Positions 37,214 through 47,831 of a stretch of DNA of 64,000 nucleotides are shown here, one piece after another. Each line of letters opens with the position of its first letter. The first letter of the stretch is position 1. The notes beneath the pieces are model-generated. The model saw only the letters and a list, made by a program, of their open reading frames with translations. It had not been told where the DNA came from and did not search any database. This stretch comes from Eutypella sp. D-1. Lineage: Eukaryota; Ascomycota; Sordariomycetes; Xylariales; Diatrypaceae. The DNA lies in assembly GCA_023313575.1 (NCBI GenBank), contig JAJTTP010000002.1:930001-994000 (forward strand). The letters run 5' to 3'. A program made the translations under genes and the position numbers.

Positions 37214-38703
37214 GAACATGTCGATGAGATCGTTCAAAGGCCCATGCACCTGAAAATAAAACTCCGTTGAGGGCCATATGACATCAAGAGACTTGATAAC
37301 ACGTCGTAGGTCGTGGGTCTTATAGGGAGGCAAGCAGATGTGAAACCAGTAAACTAAAACTTGGATCCAGGGGGTGGTAAGGGGGCAAAGGGTGTCGGAT
37401 TTCCCCTGATTATGCACATATGTACGACTAGTCCGGTACTTGACGCCTCGATTGATGCAAGTATCACCATTTGCTATGTGAATATCGGTTCAAAAGTAAG
37501 TAGCTTCCTTGGCGCTCCAGCCACAGTCTGAATTTAAGAAAGTATCACGCTGTATCCTTTAACCCCTCTGTACTATAGTGGTACTTTAGCACTACTTGGC
37601 ATCAGGCCTGTTGGGGTGCTCAATATAAGTACTGCCAATGTTCAATCTTTCTAGCGGACCTACTTATATACTACACGTTACTACAGCTAAAGCGACACTG
37701 TGGCTGGAAAAGCCAAGAGCCCTGGAGGCTACTTACTTTTAAACGCAACCTCCCTCCTTAGAAAACAGCTAGATTGGCATCTGAAGACCCACTTCTGCTG
37801 ACCTCACAAAAATTAGAGGAAAAACCCTACAACTTAGGACAACCACCAACTTTAAGTGAAAGACGCTTAACACACCCCCCCCCTCCCCTCCCGCCTTCCT
37901 ACTCCTACCATTTACTACAAATTAACCTGCAACCACTTTACACCTTTTTTTTTAACGCGATCCCGAGACGATTTTACTACCCACGACTTTCTATCTACGA
38001 CGACAACGACAACGACTTCTGCCTGGCGCAAAAGTCATTTCTAAACCCGACCCGAAAATTTTTGCGATTCCTCAATTCTCCAAAGTGAGAACAGACGAAT
38101 CTCGCCAACGTCCAAATCGACCGCCTCAGGCTTAGGATATATCCATATTGGTGGCCTTTTCCCTTTTCCTTTTATACTTTTCTTTTTTTGGTGATCGCTC
38201 ACGTGCATCATTCCTAAAAATTACAAAAGTTCCTCACGACCTCAGGCTCTAATCTCCTGGCTCTACATCGATCGCGATCGGCAGTGGCAGTAATCGCAGC
38301 AGGAGCTGCAGCAGGGAAAAGTCAGTATTGCCTACTCCGTATAAATCAGATTAAGCCTTCCACCTTCCATCTATGTGAATAATTACCGTCTCTTGTACTA
38401 TACCCAGGTATATACTACGGCAGTTGCGCCTGTTCGTTCAATCTTGACATCATGGGTTTACTTTATGGGCATACTAACTCCCCAGTTGATCAGACATCCT
38501 CAGGTGACGAAATTTATCTTCGTCCTATCTACTTAGTATCACCGTCTTTACTACCTACTCCCAACTTTCCCATCGACACATTTGGAATCGCATTCTCTCG
38601 GGCGTCTCTCAGGTGTCTGCTATTCCACTGGACAGTAGAGTAGACCCAACATCACTCGATCCATTCACCAGACCACCTTTCCCGTACATTCACCGTCGCC
38701 ACT
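37214..38703. other. Intergenic region and eIF4E leader
   Basis: About 1.5 kb. The left part has stops in all frames; from about 37,850 it is pyrimidine-rich, typical of a strongly transcribed fungal gene's promoter and leader. A 63-codon ORF (38452-38643) lies just upstream of eIF4E. Confidence 0.5.
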
Positions 38704-39592
38704 ATGTCTGAGCAAGTAGACCTCACAACCATCCCTATCTCCCCTGAGGGTGAGACTGGCCTCGATGCCGCTACCGAAACCAACGACAAGTTCATTACCG
38801 TCTTCCATGACAAGGACAACTTCAATGTCAAGCATCCTCTTCAGAACAAGTGGACATTGTGGTTCACTAAGCCATCGAGTGGCAAGGTTAGTCGCCCTTC
38901 TCGTCCGAATAGGCGACGTCCCCACGCCCCTATCATAGGCTAAATCGAGAAATTTATTAGGGCGACAACTGGAATGATCTGCTGAAGGAGGTCATTACCT
39001 TCAACTCGGTCGAGGAATTCTGGGGTATTTACGTAAGTTTTTATTACCCGCCGCCCATTCCCAAAGGGGGCGAAGAGGGAAACTGATATTTTCTCGTTTC
39101 TAGAACAATATTGCCCCGGTCTCAGACCTTGCTATGAAGTCCGACTACCACCTCTTCAAGGAGGGAGTGCGCCCCGAATGGGAGGATCCCCAGAACAAGC
39201 ATGGTGGAAAGTGGTCCTACAGTTTCAAGGACAAGCGCAACATCGACATTAACGATCTCTGGCTGCACACCATGCTGGCCGCTATCGGCGAGACTCTCGA
39301 GGACGAGGAGGATGGTGAGGTCATGGGCGTCGTCGTCAATGTTCGCAAGGCCTTCTTCCGAATCGGTGTATGGACCCGCACTATCGGCCGCCCCATCCCC
39401 AACCGTGGAGATGGCGATGTCGCTGGAGGCAAGGGCCGGTCTCAGGAGAAGGGTAAAGAAATTCTCATGAACATCGGCAAGCGCTTCAAGGAGGTCCTCC
39501 GCCTGCCTACCAACGAGGTCATCGAGTTCTCTGGCCACACCGATGCCGCCCACAGCGGCAGTACCCGGGCCAAGGCCAAGTACACAGTTTAA
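38704..39592 (+). CDS. eIF4E: Translation initiation factor eIF4E (cap-binding)
   Basis: Three exons, 38704-38886, 38961-39032 and 39104-39592, encode 247 residues; introns 74 and 71 nt, both phase 0. The order is HPLQNKWTLWFTK (first cap-stacking Trp), WNDLLKEVITFNSVEEFWGIYNNI, SDYHLFKEGVRPEWEDPQNKHGGKW (second stacking Trp plus the conserved acidic residue), LAAIGE and WTR. These are the mRNA-cap-binding signatures of eIF4E. It recruits eIF4G and the 40S subunit to capped mRNA in the cytoplasm. The length is normal for filamentous fungi. The ATG has an acceptable context and the N-terminus is the usual short, variable acidic one. Confidence 0.96.
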
Positions 39593-41251
39593 ATACGAAT
39601 CAACACGATACCGCAATCATCGGGCGAGCGAGAAACTCGGTCATCTCCCCAATTATCTGGCGACTCGGGCCCCCTGTATACCCCTCGTGTTACCTCATAA
39701 TGATCTGCAGTCTTAAAAGCATTGCGGAGAGCGGCGGTCGAGACATCTTAAGTACCAAGCTAGGGCATGGCATCTTTACGGGCGGTGACCTTAGATGTCA
39801 GGAAAATATTCTTCCTGTTTGCCGAACATAGTACCACCTAACAACCTAACACCATAATCACACACATATGCGTTATTGCGGACATAATTCCACCATACAT
39901 AAAAGGCGTGACGGGCGTTTATTTTATCGAGATCGAGGGCCAGTAGCAGTGTATTATGGATCTCTCTTATACTATCATTGCATCGATTCAGTAATACGGT
40001 AGAAATCTCTCTCGTCGGTGATATGTCTCCCGCAGTTGTCTCCGTGTGTCTGTCGTCTCCATTCCATGATACTCGGCAGTTCGTTCGCATACATAGCGGT
40101 TTTCCTTTTTCCAGCCACCAAAACTAACGGACGGTCTGTCTATCTGTGTGCCTCCCTCCCCCCCACAAGGAAGCAAGATCCGGGTGCTTACGCGAATTGC
40201 CGACCGGGCGGGGGACTATGCGGACGTGCATACATAGTCAATCGCAGATTCGACACGTTAGTTACAGAAAGAAAGAGAGGGGGGGAAAGGACTGCCGGAC
40301 AGTAAAGGCTGCGTGATTCGAAAAAGACCAGGACCAAAATTTAGATATTTAGTAGATGAGATGAACGCGAAGACGCGGGGCGCTGGGGTGGATTTGTGAA
40401 AAACACCGTTTTAATTTTTTATTTTTTTCTTAATGACTCCGACCAAACCAAATCAAATCAAATCACCTGTTTGCAGATGTGAGAATGAGGTGGAAAATTT
40501 TCGGGAAGTTTTAGGATGGAAATGGATGGATGGAAGGAAAAAGACACGCCATCCTATATGGTCATTGTTTGGTTTCCTTCCTCCCCCCGTCCCTCCTCCA
40601 GCTTCTAATCCCCAAGTTTCTTCGGCGCAGAGTGTTTTAACTGCCAGATCTGGGCCCCCATGTTCTCCGTTAACCGGGACTGCAAAAAGTCCGTCTCGTT
40701 GACTACGCGTCCGTCCTATGATGCTATGCTATCATTCATACCATTCGTTCGTGTCATCATGTCATCTAATATATTCCTACATATGTAGGGCCCATGAAAG
40801 CCAATTGACCGGCTACCGGGTTCCTTCGCATAGGTACGGGCGTGTGCATGCATGCATGTTTGAACAGCTAAGGTACAGGGGGGTTGGGAGGGGAATCAGG
40901 TAGGTATATAGGGCCCCGTCGCTTGCCGCAGCTGGTTTGATCCGGTCCCTTGAGTGTGATCGGGGTTTCTCTCTCCCTTTCTCTTTCTATATACAAGACC
41001 AACCCATGTGGAAAGGCTTCTGGGCCCGACTAGGTGGCTTAAGTAGGCAGCAGGTTTGAGGTGATGATGGTAGGCGAGATATAGGATGTCGCGATGATAA
41101 GGCAGCAGGAAGGATGAATTGAGCCCCTCGTATCGGGGGGATGTGTGCGCTCTCCTACCTATTACGGGCCTTTTTCATATGTGATGGGAGTAAGCGTAGC
41201 CAGGAGCCAAAAGAGCCTGTTATTTTTGGATTGCCCTCTTTCCCACCCCTC
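39593..41251. other. Convergent intergenic region
   Basis: About 1.66 kb between the 3' ends of eIF4E and the acyl-CoA synthetase. It has T-rich stretches and one AGGTAGGT element (40898-40905). ORFs up to 99 codons show no domain. Confidence 0.5.
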
Positions 41252-43740
41252 TCACATCTCATCCCCGCTAAAGTCGTCGATAAAGACTTTCTTGACGAGG
41301 ACCTTCTTATTGATCTTGCCCATAGCGTTGCGGTCGATGCTGTCGACGACGCGCAGGACCTGCGGGATCTTGTAGTTCGCGAGACGGTCCTTGAGGGCGC
41401 GGCGCATGGCGAGCGGCGTCCAGGCGCCGCTGCCCTTGCCGCCGTTCGCCTTTCCGTTCGTCGTCGTCGTTGTCGTCCCCTTGGTGAAGGATTCGCTCAT
41501 CACGACGACGGCGCCGACCTTCTGCCCCCACTTGCCCGAGGGCACGGCGAGCACGGCGGCCTCGCTGACCTCCGGCAGCGAGAGCAGCTCGCGCTCGACC
41601 TCGAGCGCCGATACCTTCTCGCCGCCGCTCTTGATGATGTCCGCACTCTGCCGGCCCAGGATGAACCACATGGGACCCCGGGCCCAGGCGCCCGAGATCC
41701 CGGTCCCCGCACCCGCCGGCGCAGGCCGCCGCACCGCCACGTCTCCCGTCCGGAACCACGGCCTCTGGTCTGGATCTGACGGTTCCGCCGCCACGAACTC
41801 CTTCGCCGTTGCCGCCGCGTTGCCCCAGTACTCGCGGAACACGTTGGCGCCGCGCAGTTGAATCTCCCCGGAGTGCTCTCTTGTCTCCCCCTCCGCCGCT
41901 GTCCGTAGCCCGTTCTCGTGTTTCTGCCCATTGCCGTTCGTCGTGGCGATGCTTTCCGGTCCGGACGAAATCACGGCATTGGTATCGAGGTCGACGAGGC
42001 GGGCCTCGACGCCAGGGAGAGGCCAGCCGACGGAGCCGTCGACGCGGTCAGCGGGCGCGAGACCGCACGACAGCGCCATGCCGACCTCGGTCATGCCGTA
42101 GCGCTCGAGAAGGACGGTGCCGCGCGAAAGCTCGCGCCACGCGCGCTTCAACGGCGTCGGCAGCGCCGCCGACCCGCTGATCGATACCCGCATGTGCGCG
42201 GGGCTCACGGCCGTGCGCCCCGCCTCGCCCACCCGCGCCGGCAGCCCCGCGTGCGTCGATAACAGCCGCGTGTATACCGTCGGCACCACCGTGAAGAACG
42301 TGATCTTCTCCCGCGACATGCGCGCCATCACCCTGCTTTGACTATCCTCGGGCTCCTCGTCGTCGCCGGTTGTCGTGTTGTGGTGGTGCAGGAGGCCGTT
42401 CGTGCGATTCTCGAGGTCGCTGTGCCCGTTCGTTGTGCCATTGGGGGTGTCATGGTTTCCGTTGACGCCGTTCGTCCCGTTTGCTCCGTTCACGCCGTTG
42501 GCGCGTGGAGTCGGTGTGTTCTCCAGGAACGGGATCGCGAACCGCCGCCATACCTTGTCGGCGTTGAAAGGAAATAGGAACTCGATGGTGCTGCCGGCGA
42601 ACAGGGGTGTCATGAGGGCGTTAATGGTGCCGTGGATATGGTGCAGCGGCAGCACGTGCAGCAGGTGATCTGAGGGGCTGTACTCCCAGGCCTGCAGCAG
42701 CGCACGACACTGGGCAGTGATGGCGCGCTCGGGCAGTAGCACGCCCTTGGGTCTATTGGTGGTACCCGACGTGTAGAGCATCATTCCCGCACCCTCTGGG
42801 TTTATCTCGTCGAGGAGCGTGACCGTCTCATAGTTACCACGATGCTCCGTTCCCAGGTGCTTGGGCAACTCGAGCACTGTTGGCGGCGGCTTCAGATCTG
42901 GTGCCGGATTCGGAGAGGGCTCTGGGTAGGGCGTCGAGAGGACTTCTTGAACCTTCTCGGCGTAGCGCGGGGAATGAAGGAGAAGCGAGGCCCCGGACTG
43001 TGAGAGGATGTACTGGAGCTCCGGGGCGGGGAACGGGGGTGACAGGGGTAAGGCGATGGCCTGTGACGCCAGGATAGCAAGGAATGTGACTTTGGTGCAT
43101 TAATGTTAGCCATTGGTCAATGTAAATCTTTTTTTATTCATAAAATACACTATGAATAAACATCGGATGCAGGAAGGTCACATAACATACCCACGTAATC
43201 ATAGCTGTTCTCTATAAGGAACGCAACCCGTTCCCCTCGGATGTCCGACTTGCCCGCAGCGGCGTAGATGCGGTCTCTTACTCGACATACATCTGGTAAG
43301 ATCTCACCATACCTGAACGTGCGGCCAGACAGGCAATGGACAACGGCGGGGGACTGGGGATCATGCCCGGCTATGGCATCAAAGACGGGGAATTTGGGTA
43401 ATGTCAAGGAGGAAGCCATTCTGAAATATCCGTGATATCTGAAAGATCTAGCTCTAACTCTAGCTTTAAGGTACCAATAAGAAGGCAGGTAACAGCTCGT
43501 CGTTGGGAGGACAACACCATGAGTTGGACTCCGAGAATTACTTAGAAAAGACGAAGACGAAGACGAAGACGGAGATGGTGAAAGGGACGTAGAGAGTAAA
43601 CGGCGGCTGGACGGTAATGAGACACAAGTCCGAAGAATGGAACTTGAACAAGAAGAAGATGAGACCGACGACGGCACGGCCCTAGTAAAGATCACACCGA
43701 GTCTCCCTCCATTTGACCAGTTCATTACCGGGGGTATCAT
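41252..43740 (-). CDS. Malonyl-CoA synthetase (ACSF3-type acyl-CoA synthetase), probably mitochondrial
   Basis: Two exons, 43740-43191 and 43089-41252 (101-nt intron GTATGT...AAAG), give 795 residues, or 688 from the second in-frame ATG at 43419. AMP-binding motifs are complete: LYTSGTTNRPKG, the hinge and adenine motif YGMTEVGMAL, WFRTGD, and the ACSF3-like GRQSADIIKSGGEKVS with the catalytic Lys region near the C-terminus. These resemble mitochondrial malonyl-CoA synthetases, which activate malonate for mitochondrial fatty-acid synthesis and malonate detoxification. The first 107 residues contain no Asp or Glu, many Ser and Arg and the string SSRRLLSTSLS, a convincing mitochondrial presequence. 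An Asn/Gly-rich insertion (NGVNGANGTNGVNGN) interrupts the N-domain. Specificity for malonate is inferred; another short or medium acyl substrate is possible. Confidence 0.88.
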
Positions 43741-44998
43741 AAAAAGGGGGAAAAGAAAGTGACGAAAGGGAGGGTCCGGCCGAGCAGCCTAGTATACTCA
43801 AAAGAAGTGTACTATTATAGAAGTGGGATTATATCCATAGATGGTGTGTATGTCTACCTAGCTAGGTAAGCAGTATACCTTGTCAAGCTTGTAGTACCCA
43901 CGTAACCACGATGGTAATATCTGCACGCAAGACTACCCGACGCAACTCTGGCTCCGAACCGAAAAGCCTTTGCAAGGGGAGGGGGCGTGAAGCCAAGTGA
44001 ATTCATGGAGGGGTTAAACTAGTTAGTAGGTATTACTAGGATAGGAATGGTAAAATAGAATCAGGAATGGTGCCGAGACGATTTAGCAGACAGGCAAAAA
44101 GCAGAAAGTACGTAGTAGAAAGTCCCCAGGTGGTGGGATTACAATACAAAGTTGACGATGATGATGATGTCTTGGGACTAGGCGTTGTCCGAAATGGGAA
44201 GTTTTCCCATAGTGTACCCAGGAATCAATTTGGTGACTGCCGTGATAGTGCTGCCTGCTCTCTTGTTTGTTCCCTACTTCATTTTCTTCTTTTCTTCTTT
44301 TCTTCTTTTCTTCTTTTCTTCTTTTCCTCTTTTCCTTTCTCTCTTTCCTTCCCCCGTGTTTTGTTGGGAATGCACCTGGGTAGTTTCGGGATTCCGAGGT
44401 TGACTTGTACTCCGGTGCTTCTTTTTTATTACCTAAGTCTGGATATTGCAGATCTCCAGGGCTATGAATGAATGCTGTTTAGAGGAACGACCGACCTCGG
44501 GACAAGAACCGATTTTTAGCTCCGTCCGATGTTTTCAGCCTGTCGCCTGTTAAGGACCCGGCACCCGAACGAGCTACAGGCGGGTCTATGGGTGCATGCT
44601 TTGTGCTGATTAGATAAGAAATTCTCCCGAACCCGCTTACAAAGGAGAAAGGTTTATTCACTTATCGGAATAATTATCTGATAGCTGCCTTAGCGCATAC
44701 CTAAGGTACATGGACCATTTGTATCGGCTATTCATTTTCAACCGTTAGCCACTTTCTTACCACATCTCAACTTGTTAGTGTTAGTGTAACCAACAATCTG
44801 AGAGTGTCCGCTTGCCGTTCGACAATAATAATAACGAAAGTGGGAGGTAAGGAGGGGAAGTCACCTCTCTAATCCATCCCAGGGATTATCATTAGTATTA
44901 CGAAGGAGTGTTTTGTTTTCTGTTGGGGAAGGGGAACGGTGACATCCGCTACCGCACCTCCCACTCGATAACCACTAAGGAACACAAGCAGTTATTAG
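43741..44998. other. Divergent intergenic region, acyl-CoA synthetase and BolA
   Basis: About 1.26 kb with the two promoters. It includes an inverted TACCTAGCTAGGTA element (43855-43868) and the TTTTCTTC tandem repeat at 44283-44336. No gene seen. Confidence 0.5.
44283..44336 (+). repeat. TTTTCTTC octamer tandem repeat
   Basis: Five exact and one variant copy of TTTTCTTC, extending into a C/T-rich tract, about 660 bp upstream of the BolA ATG. Confidence 0.85.
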
Positions 44999-45516
44999 AT
45001 GTTGCGCGGTTATTGGCTCCCCTATACCAGGGCAGCATCCCGACGCCTGCTCTCCACCATGGCATCGGATACCCCCGTGGAGAACGCCATCCGGACTAAG
45101 GTATACATCCTATATCTGCACCCCACCTAGGACTACTCTGATATGCCTACACTCGCTACCCCTATTCCCGTACCCCACTTCCGCATCACCTGACCTACCT
45201 CCTTCATACACTGACCGGCTAACCCTCATCACAGTTGACGGATGCCCTCAAACCCTCGCGTCTGGAGATCTTCAATGACTCTCACAAGCACGCTCACCAC
45301 CAGCCCATGATCGGCGTCACGTCCAAGGAGACGCACTTCAGGCTCGTCATCACCTCCGAGGCCTTCAAGTCCAAGATGCAGCCTGCCCGCCATCGCATGA
45401 TCTATCAGCTGCTCAAGGACGAAATGGCTCAGGATGGTGGAATCCACGCCCTCCAGCTGAGGACCATGACCCCCGAGGAGGAGGAGCGGAGGGCCGCCGC
45501 TGAGAAGGCGTCATAG
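44999..45516 (+). CDS. BolA family protein, probably mitochondrial (Bol1/BOLA1-like)
   Basis: Two exons, 44999-45100 and 45235-45516 (134-nt intron GTATAC...ACAG, phase 0), encode 127 residues. The first 20 residues (MLRGYWLPYTRAASRRLLST) have Arg and aromatic residues and no acid, a typical mitochondrial presequence. A second ATG at 45059 in an ideal context (CCACCATGG) would give a 107-residue form without it. The BolA fold follows: LKPSRLEIFNDSHKHAHH (with the conserved loop His), SKETHFRLVITSEAF, and the signature RHRMIYQLLKDEM..GIHALQL. BolA proteins bind monothiol glutaredoxins and assist transfer of iron-sulfur clusters. The missing conserved Cys of BOLA3 makes the BOLA1/Bol1 type more likely. 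Confidence 0.92.
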
Positions 45517-46002
45517 CATGGCCTGCAATGAAAAATTTGGTGTAACTGTTCGTCTGGCCTTGACACTATATCAGATGAATAGACGGTTCGTCTCCCTGGT
45601 CTATTTCCATGTCGACGTCGTGACTGTGAGCAAGCCGCCGAGTTCGGACATACGACTCATCCTATCACTGTATCCTGAGCCATATCTTACCAGCGAGTAC
45701 GTGAACGAAGTGAATTTAGATTCCATACCCGATTCAGTCACGTAGCAGTCAAAGATTTATCAGACGGAAATTTAGTAGTATCTTTATATATTGCGTAAAC
45801 ATATTGGTGAACAGTTAAACATGCAGCAAATACTGCCGCGAAATATCCTGAGAAACACTCCCGTACGTCCCTTGAAACGAAGGTTGGCCTCTCCGTACTG
45901 CTTGCTGACCTAGTAGTCTTGGTTTCTAGCGCGTTAGAGTCATCAGCATCACACCACTTACCTACATCGACACCAGCAGGCTTTCTGAACCGTCTACTAC
46001 AC
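45517..46002. other. Convergent 3' spacer
   Basis: Holds the trailers of the BolA gene and the Gln-rich protein gene; nothing else recognisable. Confidence 0.5.
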
Positions 46003-47190
46003 CTATACTCGGATCTGCAGCAACCTCTGTGTCTCCAGCTGCCACTGCTTTTGCAATTGCATTTGTTGCGGCCTCTGCGCCAGCAACTTCCTCTGCAGCT
46101 GCGCCTGTCTCCGCTGAAATGACCGGAATTCTTGCTGCAGCTGGCTCTTCGTTGCAAATTGCTGCTGCTTCTCCTTCTTTAGTTCGTCTATACACTGTTG
46201 TACCTCCTGACGAGACAATGTTGGATCATGTGGGTGGTATTCAAACCATGGCCCCCTCATGAGGACCTGTAGGTCTTCTAACTCCGCTGTCGTCCGCCAC
46301 AGCTTCTGTTGAAGTTTCTGCTGGTCGATTGTCAACTGCTTTATCTTATCCTTATTCATCAGGTTTTCAACAACCTCCTTCGAAAGGAACAAACCATTTG
46401 GCGGTTTCGAAACATAAGTACGCATGTTCGTCACCGGATCCCTATGTGACAGCAACAGCTTCTTACAAGTGTGCTCATGGGTCTCGTAGTAGGAGGAGTA
46501 GTCCCCGTCGTCGTGGACACGTTTGCAACCAACCTTGACAGGATGGTAAGCTTCAGGGTCCAACCCAGTCTTTATGAGTGCGTTCCATTGAGCATCAAGC
46601 CTCTTTTTGGTGCGACCATCGTGATAAGCCCAGGTTTGGTCTACGCGGTAGTCGCCCGAGTCAACGAACTTACGGTCTGCCTCCGTCATGGGTATTTTCG
46701 GTATAGGGATGCCGAACTCGTCAAGCATCACATAGAGATGCCCACTTACCTGCCACGTCTGCGGATTTGTTCCGGCCCTTACTGTGATGTGAGGATCGGC
46801 AGTCTCGTAGCGGCTCTGCCTAAGCTTGTTCCCGAAGTCATCCACAGCTTTCTCAGCCATTCCGTCAAGCCCAAAGACAGTTTGAGTAGGGTGTGGCCCA
46901 GCAAAGACCCACACATCGGTGAAACCGCACCGTCGTGCCCAATCCTCAACACGTGCATTGCTGGCGGCTAGGGCAGCTTTTTGGAGACCTGGGTCATTTT
47001 CATAGGGGAGAGGACACACCCAATAAACCGCAGGGTCACTTGGTGTGCCAGCACCCCCATTATGATAAAGACACTGCCGTTCAGGTGGAATGAAGGCCCT
47101 TACCCCTTTGGGCATCTTATCACCTTGGTTCCACTGTCGCCTGGCTAGATTATTCTTGAAGGGGTTGGATTTACGGCCCTGGAGACTCAT
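46003..47190 (-). CDS. Unrecognised protein with a Gln-rich coiled-coil tail
   Basis: A single exon of 395 residues from ATG 47190 (context AAAATGAG, with A at -3); an in-frame start at 47310 would add 40 low-complexity residues encoded partly by a 9-bp repeat and is unlikely. Residues about 1-270 look folded (YWVCPLPYENDP, WARRCGFTDVWVFAGPHPTQ, DPHITVRAGTNPQTW, VSGHLYVMLDEFGIPIPKI). The last 120 residues are Gln/Lys/Leu-rich with heptad character (KLQQKLWRTTAELEDLQ, QLQQEFRSFQRRQAQLQ), probably a coiled coil. I do not recognise the family; lineage-restricted orphans of this kind are common next to fungal kinase-like genes. It is divergent from the pseudokinase gene at 47832. Confidence 0.65.
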   Translation of the reverse strand: MSLQGRKSNPFKNNLARRQWNQGDKMPKGVRAFIPPERQCLYHNGGAGTPSDPAVYWVCPLPYENDPGLQKAALAASNARVEDWARRCGFTDVWVFAGPHPTQTVFGLDGMAEKAVDDFGNKLRQSRYETADPHITVRAGTNPQTWQVSGHLYVMLDEFGIPIPKIPMTEADRKFVDSGDYRVDQTWAYHDGRTKKRLDAQWNALIKTGLDPEAYHPVKVGCKRVHDDGDYSSYYETHEHTCKKLLLSHRDPVTNMRTYVSKPPNGLFLSKEVVENLMNKDKIKQLTIDQQKLQQKLWRTTAELEDLQVLMRGPWFEYHPHDPTLSRQEVQQCIDELKKEKQQQFATKSQLQQEFRSFQRRQAQLQRKLLAQRPQQMQLQKQWQLETQRLLQIRV

Positions 47191-47831
47191 TTTGGTAACG
47201 TGTTGGTCTGATTTGGAGCTGTCGTTGCTTTTCTGTAATAATCTGCTTTGTTGTTTGTTGTGTGATGTGTGTGATGTGTGTGATGAATGTTTCCAGCATA
47301 AGAATAGCAAACGTTGCCCTTATATATTATACAATCCCATCCAATCTACATATCATTGTACTCATCCCGATGTAATCTATCTTTGAGACTAAATTAAAGC
47401 CTTTCAGTGGAATTTCTTTAGGGGATTAAGCGTATAATGCTTCATAAAGACCCCCTTAGTAATTGTAATCCTTTAATACCTACATAGCTAGGTTGGCGGT
47501 ACTCTTTTAGGTGCTGCTCGAAACATTTTAAGTTAAAAGGAACCATCCATTGTCGACTTATACGGTAGCTAGGAACAAAAGCTCTCAGTTGAACCTTTGT
47601 TAATTGTAGATGATTTCAGGTATGAGTTGAACCGAGACATATTGCCTTTGTCTTTTCTCCCCACCCAGTGTGTAGCGAAGGCTCAAAATTGAAATAGCTA
47701 ACCCTATTTTTCTACCAGATGCCTTTCTTTCCCCACGCGTCCCTGAGACTTTTGTATTTACCTCACTCCAGCCTCACTCTTCATAACGAACCAACTTGGC
47801 TCTATTCGTTCTTTTGTCTGCTCGTGTCAAT
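47191..47831. other. Divergent promoter region
   Basis: About 640 bp between the Gln-rich protein and the pseudokinase. It contains three TGTGTGATG copies (47259-47285) and otherwise AT-rich sequence. Confidence 0.5.
47259..47285 (+). repeat. TGTGTGATG tandem repeat, three exact copies
   Basis: Three perfect 9-bp copies in the probable leader of the Gln-rich protein gene. Read in that gene's frame they would encode repeated SHT, a sign that the longer start is not used. Confidence 0.85.
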
